Part shown: piece by piece, positions 1-8,305 of the stretch | Layout of the letters: the number at the start of each line of letters is the position of its first letter | Position numbering within the stretch: the first letter of the stretch is position 1 | Assembly: GCF_000483485.1 (NCBI RefSeq) | Contig: NZ_KI519609.1 | Location: 541,026-605,025, forward strand | DNA from: Thiomicrorhabdus chilensis DSM 12352 | Lineage (GTDB): Bacteria > Pseudomonadota > Gammaproteobacteria > Thiomicrospirales > Thiomicrospiraceae | DNA: 64,000 nucleotides | Reading direction: 5' to 3' | Made by a program: the position numbers and the translations under genes | Notes under the pieces: model-generated | The model's database searches: none | What the model was told of the DNA's origin: nothing | The model's input: only the letters and a program-made list of their open reading frames with translations

Positions 1-2
1 AT

Positions 3-611
3 ATTAATAAGCTCTATACGGTTTATACCAATATCATGCTTTACGATCATAAGGGCAAGGTTCTGGCTGTTTCCAATCCGGCTGAATCCGAGTTGGTCGG
101 TACTTTATTACCACGGCCGAATGATACGGCGCGCTGTTTGTCTTTGTCGGATACCCAGGCTTATGTGGTTTCTGATTTTCATCAAACCGATTTGTATAGT
201 GGAAGGCACACTTATATTTACCATGCGGCGGTCAAGGAGTGGGGTAACCTGCAGAAAAACGTGGGTGGGATCGCTTTGGTGTTTGATAGTGAGCCGGAAT
301 TCGCGGCAATGCTTGAAGAGACACAGCCCAAGTATATTAATAATTTGATAAATGATACGACGTTCAGTGTGTTTGTGGACAGGAGCGGTTTGGTCATTTC
401 CTCTACTTTGCCGGATTTATCGGTTGGCACTCAGTTTGAGGTTCCTGCGGAGGTGTTGGAAGCCGAATCAGGGCAAAATGATACTGTTTACTGGGAGTGG
501 CGTAGTCAGCCCTATTTGGTGGGCTACCGTGTGAGTGAAGGGTATCGTGAGTACAAGAATGGCGACGGCTATGAAAACGACGTTATTGCTTTGGTGTTAA
601 CCGGTATTTAA
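3..611 (+). CDS. C-terminal part of a Cache-like sensor protein (5' end outside window)
   Basis: The frame is open back to the window edge, so the true start lies upstream and only about 202 residues are visible. The visible part looks like an extracytoplasmic ligand-sensing fold of the Cache/PAS type: a segment reading LYDHKGKVLAVSNP near the start and a second, similar strand pair around FSVFVDRSGLVISS, which would fit a tandem (dCache-like) repeat. No transmembrane helix, methyl-accepting, kinase or GGDEF domain follows; the protein simply ends after VIALVLTGI. Any output domain must therefore lie N-terminal, outside the window. A terminator follows directly, so it is probably not co-transcribed with the ABC genes downstream. 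The family assignment rests on pattern only. Confidence 0.5.
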   Translation: MNKLYTVYTNIMLYDHKGKVLAVSNPAESELVGTLLPRPNDTARCLSLSDTQAYVVSDFHQTDLYSGRHTYIYHAAVKEWGNLQKNVGGIALVFDSEPEFAAMLEETQPKYINNLINDTTFSVFVDRSGLVISSTLPDLSVGTQFEVPAEVLEAESGQNDTVYWEWRSQPYLVGYRVSEGYREYKNGDGYENDVIALVLTGI

Positions 612-679
612 AGCGAAGGTGCAAGGCCTTTCTGTTTTGGTGCGTTTGTTTATTTATTGGATCATTAATTGTTGTTAAG

Positions 680-701
680 GACCCGTTTAAACGGGTCTTT
701 T
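680..701 (+). terminator. Rho-independent terminator
   Basis: A perfect 18-nt palindrome (GACCCG...CGGGTC, 680-697) is followed by TTTT. It separates the sensor gene from the guanidine regulon. Confidence 0.75.
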
Positions 702-739
702 CGTGATAACTATATGAATTATATTGATTAATAGTTTTT

Positions 740-756
740 TGGACTGCATTAAGCTT
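740..756 (+). promoter_or_regulatory. Candidate sigma-54 promoter of the permease operon
   Basis: TTGGACT around the -24 position and TTAAGCTT around -12 give the diagnostic GG (741-742)-N10-GC (753-754) spacing. A start about 12 bases after GC falls near 766, 35 bases before the permease ATG and inside the inverted repeat at 761-788. Sigma-54 control would suit a nitrogen-scavenging operon. The match is by eye and the -24 box differs from TGGCAC at two positions. Confidence 0.5.
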
Positions 757-759
757 ATG

Positions 760-789
760 TTTATTACGTTTTTATAAAATTGTAATAAA
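760..789 (+). promoter_or_regulatory. Operator-like inverted repeat, copy 1
   Basis: TTATTAC (761-767) and its exact reverse complement GTAATAA (782-788) are separated by 14 bases; one more pair (T760/A789) extends each half-site to 8 bp. The same half-sites at the same spacing occur at 14013-14040. Widely spaced half-sites are how NikR-type ribbon-helix-helix regulators bind (E. coli NikR: GTATGA-N16-TCATAC), so the regulator at 2715-3191 is the obvious candidate. The site would overlap the predicted transcription start, which fits repression. Confidence 0.65.
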
Positions 790-800
790 TAGGCGGAAAG

Positions 801-1766
801 ATGCAGTTGCTACCTAAATCCTGGCTCACGCCGCGTGTGCCTTTAGACACACATTCAAACTACTCTTTGGTTATCGCAAGTTTTTTGCTCCCTTTGTTGC
901 TTTGGTCTTTGATTAGTTATGTGCCGCAGATATGGCACCCTAAAATTGAAATCACCGATTCAGGCGATGCGGGTTACCTGCGTGTGGGCATGTTGGTCGA
1001 CAAAGAGATCTTCTATAAGGAAGTCGACAAAAAGCTCGCCGAAGAAAAATTGCCGCCACAAGGTACATCTTCCAACCCTGTTTATCTTCCCGCCCCTCAT
1101 GAAGTTGGCGTGGCTCTGTATACCGCCTTTACCACTCCGCCTAAACGTAGTAATGAACCTTGGCTGCACGAGAGCTTGCTGCACAGTATCCAAATCATCG
1201 CACTGGGCTTCTTTTGGGCGGTCATTATAGGTGTGCCGCTCGGTATTCTGGCCGGGTCTTACGAATCTATTTCCAAATTGGTAGAGCCTTTTACCGAATT
1301 CTTCCGATATTTACCCGCTCCGGCATTCGGAGCCTTGGCCGTTGCGATTCTGGGGATCTATGATGCGCCTAAGGTGGCCATCATCTTTATCGGAACGGTG
1401 TTTCAGATGATACTCATCGTCGCCAACACCACCCGAAAACTCAGTCCCGCTCTGATCGAAGCCGGTTTGACGTTGGGCTGTAATGGCTTGTCCATGTTGA
1501 AACGCATCATTGTGCCAGGGGTTTTGCCGGACCTATATCGGGATATGCGAATCCTGCTTGGATGGGCCTGGACCTATTTGATTGTGGCCGAGCTTATCGG
1601 TACCAGTTCGGGGATTACCTGGTTTATCACCCAGCAGGCGCGTTACAAGAATTTTGACAATGTGTTTGCCGCCATTTTAATTATCGGAATCATCGGTCTG
1701 CTGACCGACCTGATTCTGGCTTGGTTGGGCAGAAGGCTCTTTCCTTGGCACAGCAGTAATCAGTAA
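801..1766 (+). CDS. ABC transporter permease, SsuC/TauC type, guanidine (urea carboxylase) cluster
   Basis: Inner-membrane permease of 321 residues with one N-terminal helix (about 24-46), a soluble loop of about 80 residues, then a five-helix BPD_transp_1 core. The EAA coupling loop is visible as EAGLTLGCNGLSMLKRII at about 213-230. Start ATG 801 follows the Shine-Dalgarno-like AGGCGGAAAG. The ATPase gene begins 17 bases after the stop, so the two are one transporter; its likely solute-binding protein is encoded 12 kb away at 14059-15036. In other bacteria this permease class sits beside urea (guanidine) carboxylase, so guanidine or a related cation is the inferred substrate. The extra loop between helix 1 and the core is longer than in SsuC/TauC. 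Confidence 0.85.
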   Translation: MQLLPKSWLTPRVPLDTHSNYSLVIASFLLPLLLWSLISYVPQIWHPKIEITDSGDAGYLRVGMLVDKEIFYKEVDKKLAEEKLPPQGTSSNPVYLPAPHEVGVALYTAFTTPPKRSNEPWLHESLLHSIQIIALGFFWAVIIGVPLGILAGSYESISKLVEPFTEFFRYLPAPAFGALAVAILGIYDAPKVAIIFIGTVFQMILIVANTTRKLSPALIEAGLTLGCNGLSMLKRIIVPGVLPDLYRDMRILLGWAWTYLIVAELIGTSSGITWFITQQARYKNFDNVFAAILIIGIIGLLTDLILAWLGRRLFPWHSSNQ

Positions 1767-1783
1767 GGGGATCATGAAGACTT

Positions 1784-2713
1784 ATGGAACAGAAAACTTT
1801 AAATAATTCCGAGGCGCATCCTTTGGATGGTTTTTATACCCCTGAGATTCAAGAGCGTTTTGAAAGAATAGAGAAGCGCCCTTTGGCAATAGAGGTTCAG
1901 GATCTCCAAAAAAGTTTTGCCCATAAAGGACAGGTTAATCAGGTTCTGGGCGGCATTAATTTTGATGAGTATCAACGTGAATTTATGTGTGTGGTGGGGC
2001 CTTCCGGGTGCGGAAAGTCAACTTTGGCGCGCACCATTGCCGGCTTGGAAAGTGCGGACAGTGGTGTCATGGTGGTAGCCGGGTCTGAAGTCAAAGGGCC
2101 GGGGCCGGATCGTGGCATGGTGTTCCAACGTTATACGTTGTTTCCATGGATGACCGTGAAACGAAATGTGATGTTCGGACTGACGCAAAATGGAATGGAA
2201 AAACCGGATGCCGAGAAGGAAGCCGCGCAATGGATTGACTTGGTGGGCTTATCCAAGTATGAGGAGTCCTATCCGCATCAGTTGTCCGGGGGGATGCAGC
2301 AGCGTGTTGCCATTGCCCGTGCACTGGCCACACAGCCCAAGGTGTTGTTGATGGATGAACCTTTTTCGGCTTTGGATCCACAAAATCGCGCCAAAATGCA
2401 ACAGTATCTGCTCGAAATCTGGCAGAACATCGATATCACCATTTTATTCATTACGCATGATTTAGACGAGGCGGTGTATCTGTCCGATCGTATTTTGGTG
2501 TTGGACGCGCATCCGGGAAGAGTCAGAGAAGTTTTGAAAGTGCCTTTGCCGCGCCCGCGTCCGTTAGACATTATGTTAAGCGAACCGTTTTTAGCCACAA
2601 AACACTATTTAGAAACGTTGGTTCATCCGCCTATTACCGATCTGGATATTGAGGAAAAGCTCAGTATGGTGCAGATGGTGCCGGTGGATTCCGCCGTTCC
2701 GGATATTTTTTAA
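1784..2713 (+). CDS. ABC transporter ATP-binding protein, SsuB/TauB type
   Basis: Cytoplasmic ATPase of 309 residues. Walker A GPSGCGKST at about 72-80, signature LSGGMQQR at about 166-173, Walker B VLLMDEP at about 187-193 followed by the D-loop SALD, and the switch histidine in FITHD near residue 225. About 40 residues precede the ATPase core, and a C-terminal tail of about 40 residues follows the usual end, as in nitrate/sulfonate/taurine importers. It pairs with the permease 17 bases upstream; the regulator gene starts one base after its stop, so all three are co-transcribed. Confidence 0.9.
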   Translation: MEQKTLNNSEAHPLDGFYTPEIQERFERIEKRPLAIEVQDLQKSFAHKGQVNQVLGGINFDEYQREFMCVVGPSGCGKSTLARTIAGLESADSGVMVVAGSEVKGPGPDRGMVFQRYTLFPWMTVKRNVMFGLTQNGMEKPDAEKEAAQWIDLVGLSKYEESYPHQLSGGMQQRVAIARALATQPKVLLMDEPFSALDPQNRAKMQQYLLEIWQNIDITILFITHDLDEAVYLSDRILVLDAHPGRVREVLKVPLPRPRPLDIMLSEPFLATKHYLETLVHPPITDLDIEEKLSMVQMVPVDSAVPDIF

Positions 2714-2714
2714 G

Positions 2715-3191
2715 ATGAATAAGACCAACTTAGTCAGAGTCAGTGCCTCCATGCCATCCAAGGTATTGGAGGATTTGGATAACCTGGTGCGTCGCAGAGG
2801 TTTCAATAACCGTTCCGCTTTGTTGATGGAGATGATTCAGAAAGAAGTGGCTTTGCAAAACCAAAAGCACAGCAACGAAGTCATGGCCGGTACTGTGACC
2901 TTGTTTTATGACCACACGGTTAATGGATTGCAACATCGTTTGAATGGGATTAAGCATAAATATGTGGCTGAAATCATCTCATCGACTCAGATTCAACTGG
3001 TGGATCAACACACCTTGGAGGTCAATCTTTTACAAGGACCGGCACAGCAGTTGCAGCTGATTGCCGATGAAATGATTTCAAACCGGGGGGTTAAGACCGG
3101 GAATTTCTATTTGGTAAATTCCGCTTTGCCTCCCATTTACAGTAAAAACTCGATACGTTCAAACGTATTTGATGAAAGTAAAGAAGGGTGA
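2715..3191 (+). CDS. NikR-like ribbon-helix-helix transcriptional regulator without the nickel ligands
   Basis: 158 residues. The N-terminal ribbon-helix-helix (about 5-45, RVSASMPSKVLEDLDNLV) is followed by an ACT-like C-terminal domain ending ADEMISNRGVKTG, which aligns with ADDVIAQRGVRHG of E. coli NikR. Aligned by eye on that anchor, NikR His76 is kept but His87, His89 and Cys95 become Gln, Gln and Thr, so the square-planar nickel site is absent. The start ATG 2715 lies one base after the ATPase stop; an upstream in-frame start would overlap the ATPase. Its place inside the operon suggests it regulates guanidine genes in response to a ligand other than nickel. The inverted repeats at 760-789 and 14010-14043 are its candidate targets. 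Confidence 0.8.
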   Translation: MNKTNLVRVSASMPSKVLEDLDNLVRRRGFNNRSALLMEMIQKEVALQNQKHSNEVMAGTVTLFYDHTVNGLQHRLNGIKHKYVAEIISSTQIQLVDQHTLEVNLLQGPAQQLQLIADEMISNRGVKTGNFYLVNSALPPIYSKNSIRSNVFDESKEG

Positions 3192-3193
3192 TT

Positions 3194-3937
3194 ATGAGTG
3201 ATCAAAAACCGATTATCTGGTCAGAGCAGCTCCCGGGAGGCGCGCACTGGTCAGGTGTGATGCGCCGTGGTTCCATTTTGAGAGTCAAGGATCTGGACGG
3301 CGGAGCCAATGTCTCGATGTTGATGTTCAATCTGGAGGTTCCAAGTGAACGTTACAACATGCCAGACACGCTTAAAGGCCAGAAGACCGCATTTCTAACC
3401 CGTCCAAACGTCTGTTATTCGGATATGGGTAGGGTGATGTGTTCGATTGTTGACGATACTTGCGGCTGGCATGACACCATCGGCGGCATATCCGATGCCG
3501 AGATGGTTAAGGCCAAATATGGGGAAGCGGATTATCAGCAAGCTCACAATGATTACCACAAGAATGGCTATGACAGCCTGATCAATGAATTGGAGAAGTG
3601 GGGGTTGGATGCCAAAGACTTGGTGCCGAATGTGAACTTGTTTTCTAAAATTCGCGTGGAGCTGGATGGCGACATGACTTATGTGGCGGATAACAGTCAG
3701 GCGGGCGATTACGTGGATTTGCGTTTTGAAATGGATTGCATTGTGGTGCTGGCAACCGCTCAGCACCCTTTGGATTCCAACCCGGACTATGCTCCCCAAC
3801 CGATTGAATTAACCGCCATGAAAGCGGAGCCGGTGCAGAGTGACGATGCCTGTCTAAGGCATAAACCAGAAAACGAACGCGCTTTTTACAATACAGCGAT
3901 TTATTACGGAGAGAAACCTTATGACTTTAGCAACTGA
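3194..3937 (+). CDS. cgdA: Carboxyguanidine deiminase subunit (DUF1989, urea carboxylase-associated protein)
   Basis: 247 residues of the DUF1989/urea-carboxylase-associated family. Members of this family from guanidine-degrading bacteria form a two-subunit carboxyguanidine deiminase that converts carboxyguanidine to allophanate plus ammonia. The conserved metal-binding block [12 protein letters not shown] is present at about 88-99 and is shared with the next gene ([12 protein letters not shown]), so the pair are paralogues. ATG 3194 is chosen because GAAGGG precedes it; a GTG two codons upstream is less likely. It overlaps the stop of the regulator gene by nothing and is read into cgdB with a 17-base overlap. 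The A/B letters follow gene order and may be swapped relative to published use. Confidence 0.85.
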   Translation: MSDQKPIIWSEQLPGGAHWSGVMRRGSILRVKDLDGGANVSMLMFNLEVPSERYNMPDTLKGQKTAFLTRPNVCYSDMGRVMCSIVDDTCGWHDTIGGISDAEMVKAKYGEADYQQAHNDYHKNGYDSLINELEKWGLDAKDLVPNVNLFSKIRVELDGDMTYVADNSQAGDYVDLRFEMDCIVVLATAQHPLDSNPDYAPQPIELTAMKAEPVQSDDACLRHKPENERAFYNTAIYYGEKPYDFSN

Positions 3938-4562
3938 GCAGATATCGGACAACCAGATCGTTCATCGTGAAGTGGTTAAAGCCGGTGATCCATGGATGCA
4001 TGTTGTCAAAGCCGGCCAAAAATTTCGTATTGTCGATTTGGAAGGCAACCAAGCGGTGGACACGCTGTTTTATAACGCCAACGATACCGAAGAGCGTTAC
4101 AGCGCCACGGATACCATCAAAGGCCAGGGCAACATCTACCTGACCACCGGGTCGGTTTTACGTTCTAACTTGAACAATCCGATGCTGACGATTACAGAGG
4201 ATACCTGCGGGCGTCACGACACCTTGGGTGGAGCCTGTTCTGCAGAGAGTAACACGGTGCGCTATTCCATCGATAAACGCCATATGCATTCTTGTCGCGA
4301 CAGTTTTCTCACCGCCTTGAGCAAGTGGGATTACGGAATGAGCAAACGAGACTTGTCCAGTAACATCAACTTTTTCATGAACGTGCCGGTTTCACCGGAG
4401 GGTCATCTGGATTTTGATGACGGCATTTCCGCCCCGGGACGTTATGTGGAAATGACGGCGCATATGGACACCTTGGTGCTGGTTTCAAACTGCCCGCAAT
4501 TGAACAACCCCTGTAATGGTTACAACCCGACCCCGGTCGAAATGGTGATTTGGGAAGAATGA
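3921..4562 (+). CDS. cgdB: Carboxyguanidine deiminase subunit (DUF1989), smaller paralogue
   Basis: 213 residues, the same DUF1989 fold as the preceding gene, with the metal-binding block [15 protein letters not shown] at about 93-107. Start ATG 3921 has GGAGAG seven bases upstream and overlaps the end of cgdA by 17 bases, typical of translational coupling for an obligate heteromer. Together with the carboxylase and allophanate hydrolase downstream it completes the route guanidine to carboxyguanidine to allophanate to ammonia and carbon dioxide. A riboswitch candidate lies in the 134-base gap before the next gene. Confidence 0.85.
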   Translation: MTLATEQISDNQIVHREVVKAGDPWMHVVKAGQKFRIVDLEGNQAVDTLFYNANDTEERYSATDTIKGQGNIYLTTGSVLRSNLNNPMLTITEDTCGRHDTLGGACSAESNTVRYSIDKRHMHSCRDSFLTALSKWDYGMSKRDLSSNINFFMNVPVSPEGHLDFDDGISAPGRYVEMTAHMDTLVLVSNCPQLNNPCNGYNPTPVEMVIWEE

Positions 4563-4603
4563 GCAGGCCTGTCATCGGCCGAAGCAATTGCACTCAGGAT
4601 AGC

Positions 4604-4668
4604 ATCGGGACGACCCGGAAGAGCGCATTCTTTTGAGTGTGATGTTGAATTAAGTGGGACGACTCACT
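4604..4668 (+). promoter_or_regulatory. Guanidine-II (mini-ykkC) riboswitch candidate before the carboxylase
   Basis: Two hairpins carry ACGA loops. The first is CGGG-ACGA-CCCG (4606-4617), the second AGTGGG-ACGA-CTCACT (4653-4668, one G-U pair), joined by about 35 bases. Paired ACGR-loop hairpins define the guanidine-II class, and a linker of 7-40 bases is normal. The carboxylase ATG is 28 bases downstream, which suits translational control. Pairing and context agree; ligand binding is inferred. Confidence 0.8.
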
Positions 4669-4696
4669 GCGCAAAGAAGCAAAAGAGAGAAAAACA

Positions 4697-7600
4697 ATGT
4701 TTTCAAAAGTATTGGTGGCAAACCGCGGAGCCATTGCGACACGCATTATCCGCACGCTTAAAAAGATGAATATTCGTTCGGTTGCGTTGGCCTCGGAAGT
4801 GGATCATGGATCACTGCATGTGCAATTGGCCGACGAAGTGATTTTATTGAAAGGCGCAACTGCGACCGAGACCTATTTGAATGTCCCTTTGATTTTGGAA
4901 GAAGCCAAGCTCCTGAAGGTCGACGCAATCCATCCGGGTTACGGATTCTTAAGTGAGAATGCCGGCTTTGCCGAAATGTGTGAGGCGAGCGGTATTACGT
5001 TTATCGGACCGAGTCCCAAGCATATTCGTGAGTTCGGTTTAAAACACACTGCGCGTGAACTGGCCATTGAGAGTAAGGTTCCCTTGTTGCCGGGTTCGGA
5101 CCTGTTGCAGAACAAGGAAGAGGCTCTGGAAGAGGCCGAACGCATCGGTTATCCGGTGATGCTCAAAAGTACTGCGGGCGGCGGTGGAATCGGCATGCAG
5201 AAATGCCATGATGCCCAAGAACTGGATGAGGCTTTTGAGCAAGTCGTGCGCATGAGCCAGAACGCTTTCGGTCAAAATGGCGTGTTTCTTGAGAAATTCG
5301 TCACCAATGCCCGCCATATTGAAATCCAGATTTTCGGTGACGGTCGCGGCAATGTGGTGTCGTTCGGCGAGCGTGACTGTTCGTTACAGCGTCGTAACCA
5401 GAAAGTGGTTGAAGAAACCCCTGTGGTCGACATCGACCGAAACTTGGTCGAGTCGATGGAGCGCGATGCGATCCGTTTGGGGGAGTCGGTCTCTTATCAG
5501 TCGGCCGGTACGGTCGAGTATGTGTATGACGGCGACACCAATGAATACTATTTCCTGGAAGTGAATACGCGCTTGCAGGTTGAACACGGCATTACCGAAG
5601 CGGTTCGCGATGTGGACCTGGTTCAATGGATGCTTGAAATCGCCTATAGCCACCAGTTCCCGGAGGCCGTCAAACCAGCCAAAGGGCATGCCATTGAGGT
5701 GCGGGTTTATGCTGAAGATCCGGCCAAGAATTTCCAGCCAAGTAGCGATAAAGTCACCAAGTGGCAGATGCCACAAGGCATTCGAGTCGATACCTGGGTT
5801 TCCGGGGGGCAGGAAGTCAGTTCTTATTATGATCCGATGTTGGCTAAAATCATCGTACTTGAACCGACGCGTGAGCAAGCCACCGCAAAACTTCAGGAGG
5901 CATTGGAGCAAACTAAAATTTACGGTTTCGAGACCAACGTACGATATCTGTCCGCCTTGTCGAAAGATGCTCAATTTCTCAGCGGTAAAGATTTGTACAC
6001 CAAATACCTCTCCGGTTTCGCCCCTGCCCCTTCTACCATTGAGGTGCTGAATCCGGGAACGCATTCGATGATTGTCAGCTATCCGGGGCGCGTTGGATTC
6101 TGGGATATCGGGGTGCCGCCATCGGGGCCGATGGATGCTTTGGCGCATCGTTTGGCGAACCGGGCACTGGGCAATGAAGAGGAAGCCTCTACCATCGAGA
6201 TGACCGTTTCCGGTGTGAGTCTGAAGTTCAACCAAGATACGGTGATCTGTTTGAGCGGTGCCGATGTTAAGCCGACGTTGGACAAAGAGCCGATTGCTAT
6301 GTGGGAACCAGTCGCGGTCAAAGCGGGTCAGGTCTTAAAGTCAAAAGTGATTAAAGAGGCCGGACAGCGCGCTTACCTAGCGGTGCAGGGCGGATTCGAT
6401 GTGCCGGATTATATGGGCAGTCAAACCACCTTCTCCTTGGGTGGTTTCGGTGGTCACGGCGGGCGCTTATTGCGTGCCGGTGATGTCTTGCCGATTCATG
6501 AATTGGAGATGAATGCTGAATTTGCGGCCATCCCTCTTGAGTTGGTGCCTCAGTACGGAAATGAATACGAGATCGCAGTCACTTACGGGCCTCAGGGTGC
6601 GCCGGATTTTTTCACCGACGAAGACATCGAAACCTTCTTTTCAACTGAGTGGGAAGTGCACTATAACTCAAGCCGCACCGGTATCCGTTTGATCGGCCCT
6701 AAGCCGAATTGGGCACGTAAGGACGGTGGCGAGGCCGGATTGCATCCGTCCAACATCCACGACAATCCTTATGCGATTGGAGCCATCGATTTCACCGGGG
6801 ACATGCCGGTTATTTTGGCGCAGGATGGTCCGAGCCTAGGGGGCTTTGTCTGTCCGGCGACTATCATTCAAGCGCAGCAGTGGAAAATGGGACAGTTGCG
6901 TCCGGGCGATAAGGTTAAGTTCAAGGCGGTCTCAATCGAAACGGCTGAGCAACAGCTTAAAGCGGTGGAAGGCCTCATCAACGAATTTGAGTTATTGCCT
7001 GACTTGGCCTTCCTGAAAGAGCCTACTGAAAAATCCTGCATCTTGCTGGAGTTGGACGATACCCAGCATGAAGTCGGTATCCGTTACCGCCGTTCCGGCG
7101 ACAGCAACCTGCTGATTGAATTCGGAAAGATGGAGCTGGATATCGCATTGCGTTTTAGAGCTCAGGTACTGTATGAAAAACTCAAAGGGCTTGAATGGCC
7201 ATACATCATCGATTTGACGCCGGGGATTCGAAGCTTGCAGGTGCATTACGATGCCAAGCAGGTCGGCCAGTTGGATCTTGTAAAACAGATTCATGAAGTC
7301 GAATCCGGACTTTCAAGCGGCAGCGATATGGTGGTGAAGAGCCGTATCGTGCATTTACCCTTGTCTTGGGACGACCCAAGCACCCAGTTGGCGATCGACA
7401 AATATACCCAATCCGTTCGTCCTGACGCGCCTTGGTGTCCGAGCAATATCGAGTTCATTCGCCGTATTAACGGGTTGGACTCAATCGAAGAAGTGAAAAA
7501 GATCGTTTTTGACGCCAACTATCTGGTCATGGGTCTGGGTGATGTTTATCTGGGCGCGCCGGTGGCGACGCCTTTGGATCCTCGTCACCGTCTGGTGACC

Positions 7601-8305
7601 ACCAAATACAACCCGGCACGAACTTGGACGCCGGAAAACGCCGTGGGTATCGGTGGGGCCTATATGTGTATTTACGGCATGGAAGGGCCGGGCGGTTATC
7701 AGTTTGTCGGCCGTACCATCCAAGTTTGGAACGCTTACCATCAGACGCCGTTTTTCAATACCGAAAAGCCTTGGTTGTTGCAGTTCTTCGATCAAATCAA
7801 GTTCTACCCAGTTTCCCATGATGAATTGACGCAGGCTCGTCAGGACTTTCCGTTGGGGCGTTTTGATATCAAAATCGAAGAGACCGAACTGTCATTGACG
7901 GACTACCAGGCGTTTTTGGCAAAAGAGTCTTCGTCGATCGAATCTTTCCAGGCCAAGCAGCAGCAGGCCTTTCAGGAAGAGCGTCAGCGTTGGGAAGAGA
8001 ACGGTCAGGCGAATTATGAATCCGGTAGCGGTCAGGAGGAAGTCGCCAGCGAACCGCAAGCGGAAATCCCAGACGGATTCGAAGCGGCGCTTTCACCGAT
8101 TACCGGCAGTGTCTGGAAGATTCCAGTCCGTCCGGGCGACCAGGTCAAAGAGGGCGACATCATCGCCAGTTTGGAAACCATGAAAATTGAAATACATATC
8201 GAAGCCGAAGTGGATGGCACAGTCACCGAAATTCTGGTGAACGAAGGGGATTTGATTCAGAACGGCCAGCGTTTGATGGTACTGGAGTTGCAAAATGAGT
8301 CTTAA
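4697..8305 (+). CDS. Guanidine carboxylase (annotated in databases as urea carboxylase), biotin-dependent
   Basis: 1202 residues in three parts: biotin carboxylase with ATP-grasp fold (about 1-450; GYGFLSENAGF, glycine-rich GGGGIGM at about 161-167), a central carboxyltransferase region of KipA/KipI type (about 455-1000; FWDIGVPPSGPMD), and a C-terminal biotinyl domain (about 1130-1202) with ETMKIE, biotin lysine at about residue 1163. The enzyme carboxylates guanidine (urea as poor alternative) with ATP and bicarbonate. The adjacent DUF1989 deiminase genes and the riboswitch upstream favour guanidine over urea as physiological substrate. Length and domain order match the full bacterial/fungal urea carboxylase family. 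It overlaps the allophanate hydrolase gene by 11 bases. Confidence 0.92.
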   Translation: MFSKVLVANRGAIATRIIRTLKKMNIRSVALASEVDHGSLHVQLADEVILLKGATATETYLNVPLILEEAKLLKVDAIHPGYGFLSENAGFAEMCEASGITFIGPSPKHIREFGLKHTARELAIESKVPLLPGSDLLQNKEEALEEAERIGYPVMLKSTAGGGGIGMQKCHDAQELDEAFEQVVRMSQNAFGQNGVFLEKFVTNARHIEIQIFGDGRGNVVSFGERDCSLQRRNQKVVEETPVVDIDRNLVESMERDAIRLGESVSYQSAGTVEYVYDGDTNEYYFLEVNTRLQVEHGITEAVRDVDLVQWMLEIAYSHQFPEAVKPAKGHAIEVRVYAEDPAKNFQPSSDKVTKWQMPQGIRVDTWVSGGQEVSSYYDPMLAKIIVLEPTREQATAKLQEALEQTKIYGFETNVRYLSALSKDAQFLSGKDLYTKYLSGFAPAPSTIEVLNPGTHSMIVSYPGRVGFWDIGVPPSGPMDALAHRLANRALGNEEEASTIEMTVSGVSLKFNQDTVICLSGADVKPTLDKEPIAMWEPVAVKAGQVLKSKVIKEAGQRAYLAVQGGFDVPDYMGSQTTFSLGGFGGHGGRLLRAGDVLPIHELEMNAEFAAIPLELVPQYGNEYEIAVTYGPQGAPDFFTDEDIETFFSTEWEVHYNSSRTGIRLIGPKPNWARKDGGEAGLHPSNIHDNPYAIGAIDFTGDMPVILAQDGPSLGGFVCPATIIQAQQWKMGQLRPGDKVKFKAVSIETAEQQLKAVEGLINEFELLPDLAFLKEPTEKSCILLELDDTQHEVGIRYRRSGDSNLLIEFGKMELDIALRFRAQVLYEKLKGLEWPYIIDLTPGIRSLQVHYDAKQVGQLDLVKQIHEVESGLSSGSDMVVKSRIVHLPLSWDDPSTQLAIDKYTQSVRPDAPWCPSNIEFIRRINGLDSIEEVKKIVFDANYLVMGLGDVYLGAPVATPLDPRHRLVTTKYNPARTWTPENAVGIGGAYMCIYGMEGPGGYQFVGRTIQVWNAYHQTPFFNTEKPWLLQFFDQIKFYPVSHDELTQARQDFPLGRFDIKIEETELSLTDYQAFLAKESSSIESFQAKQQQAFQEERQRWEENGQANYESGSGQEEVASEPQAEIPDGFEAALSPITGSVWKIPVRPGDQVKEGDIIASLETMKIEIHIEAEVDGTVTEILVNEGDLIQNGQRLMVLELQNES

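Noticed and set aside
612-800. Guanidine-I (ykkC) riboswitch before the permease
   Set aside because: The conserved ykkC core elements are not present; only a terminator, sigma-54-like box and inverted repeat are seen.
3901-3907. A third TTATTAC half-site
   Set aside because: Lies in cgdA coding sequence and has no GTAATAA partner at the 14-base spacing.
5384-6235. 283-codon antisense frame within the carboxylase gene
   Set aside because: Shadow of strong coding bias on the plus strand; no start context or family motif.
4697-8305. True urea carboxylase
   Set aside because: The DUF1989 deiminase pair and guanidine riboswitch point to guanidine as main substrate; urea may still be a side substrate.
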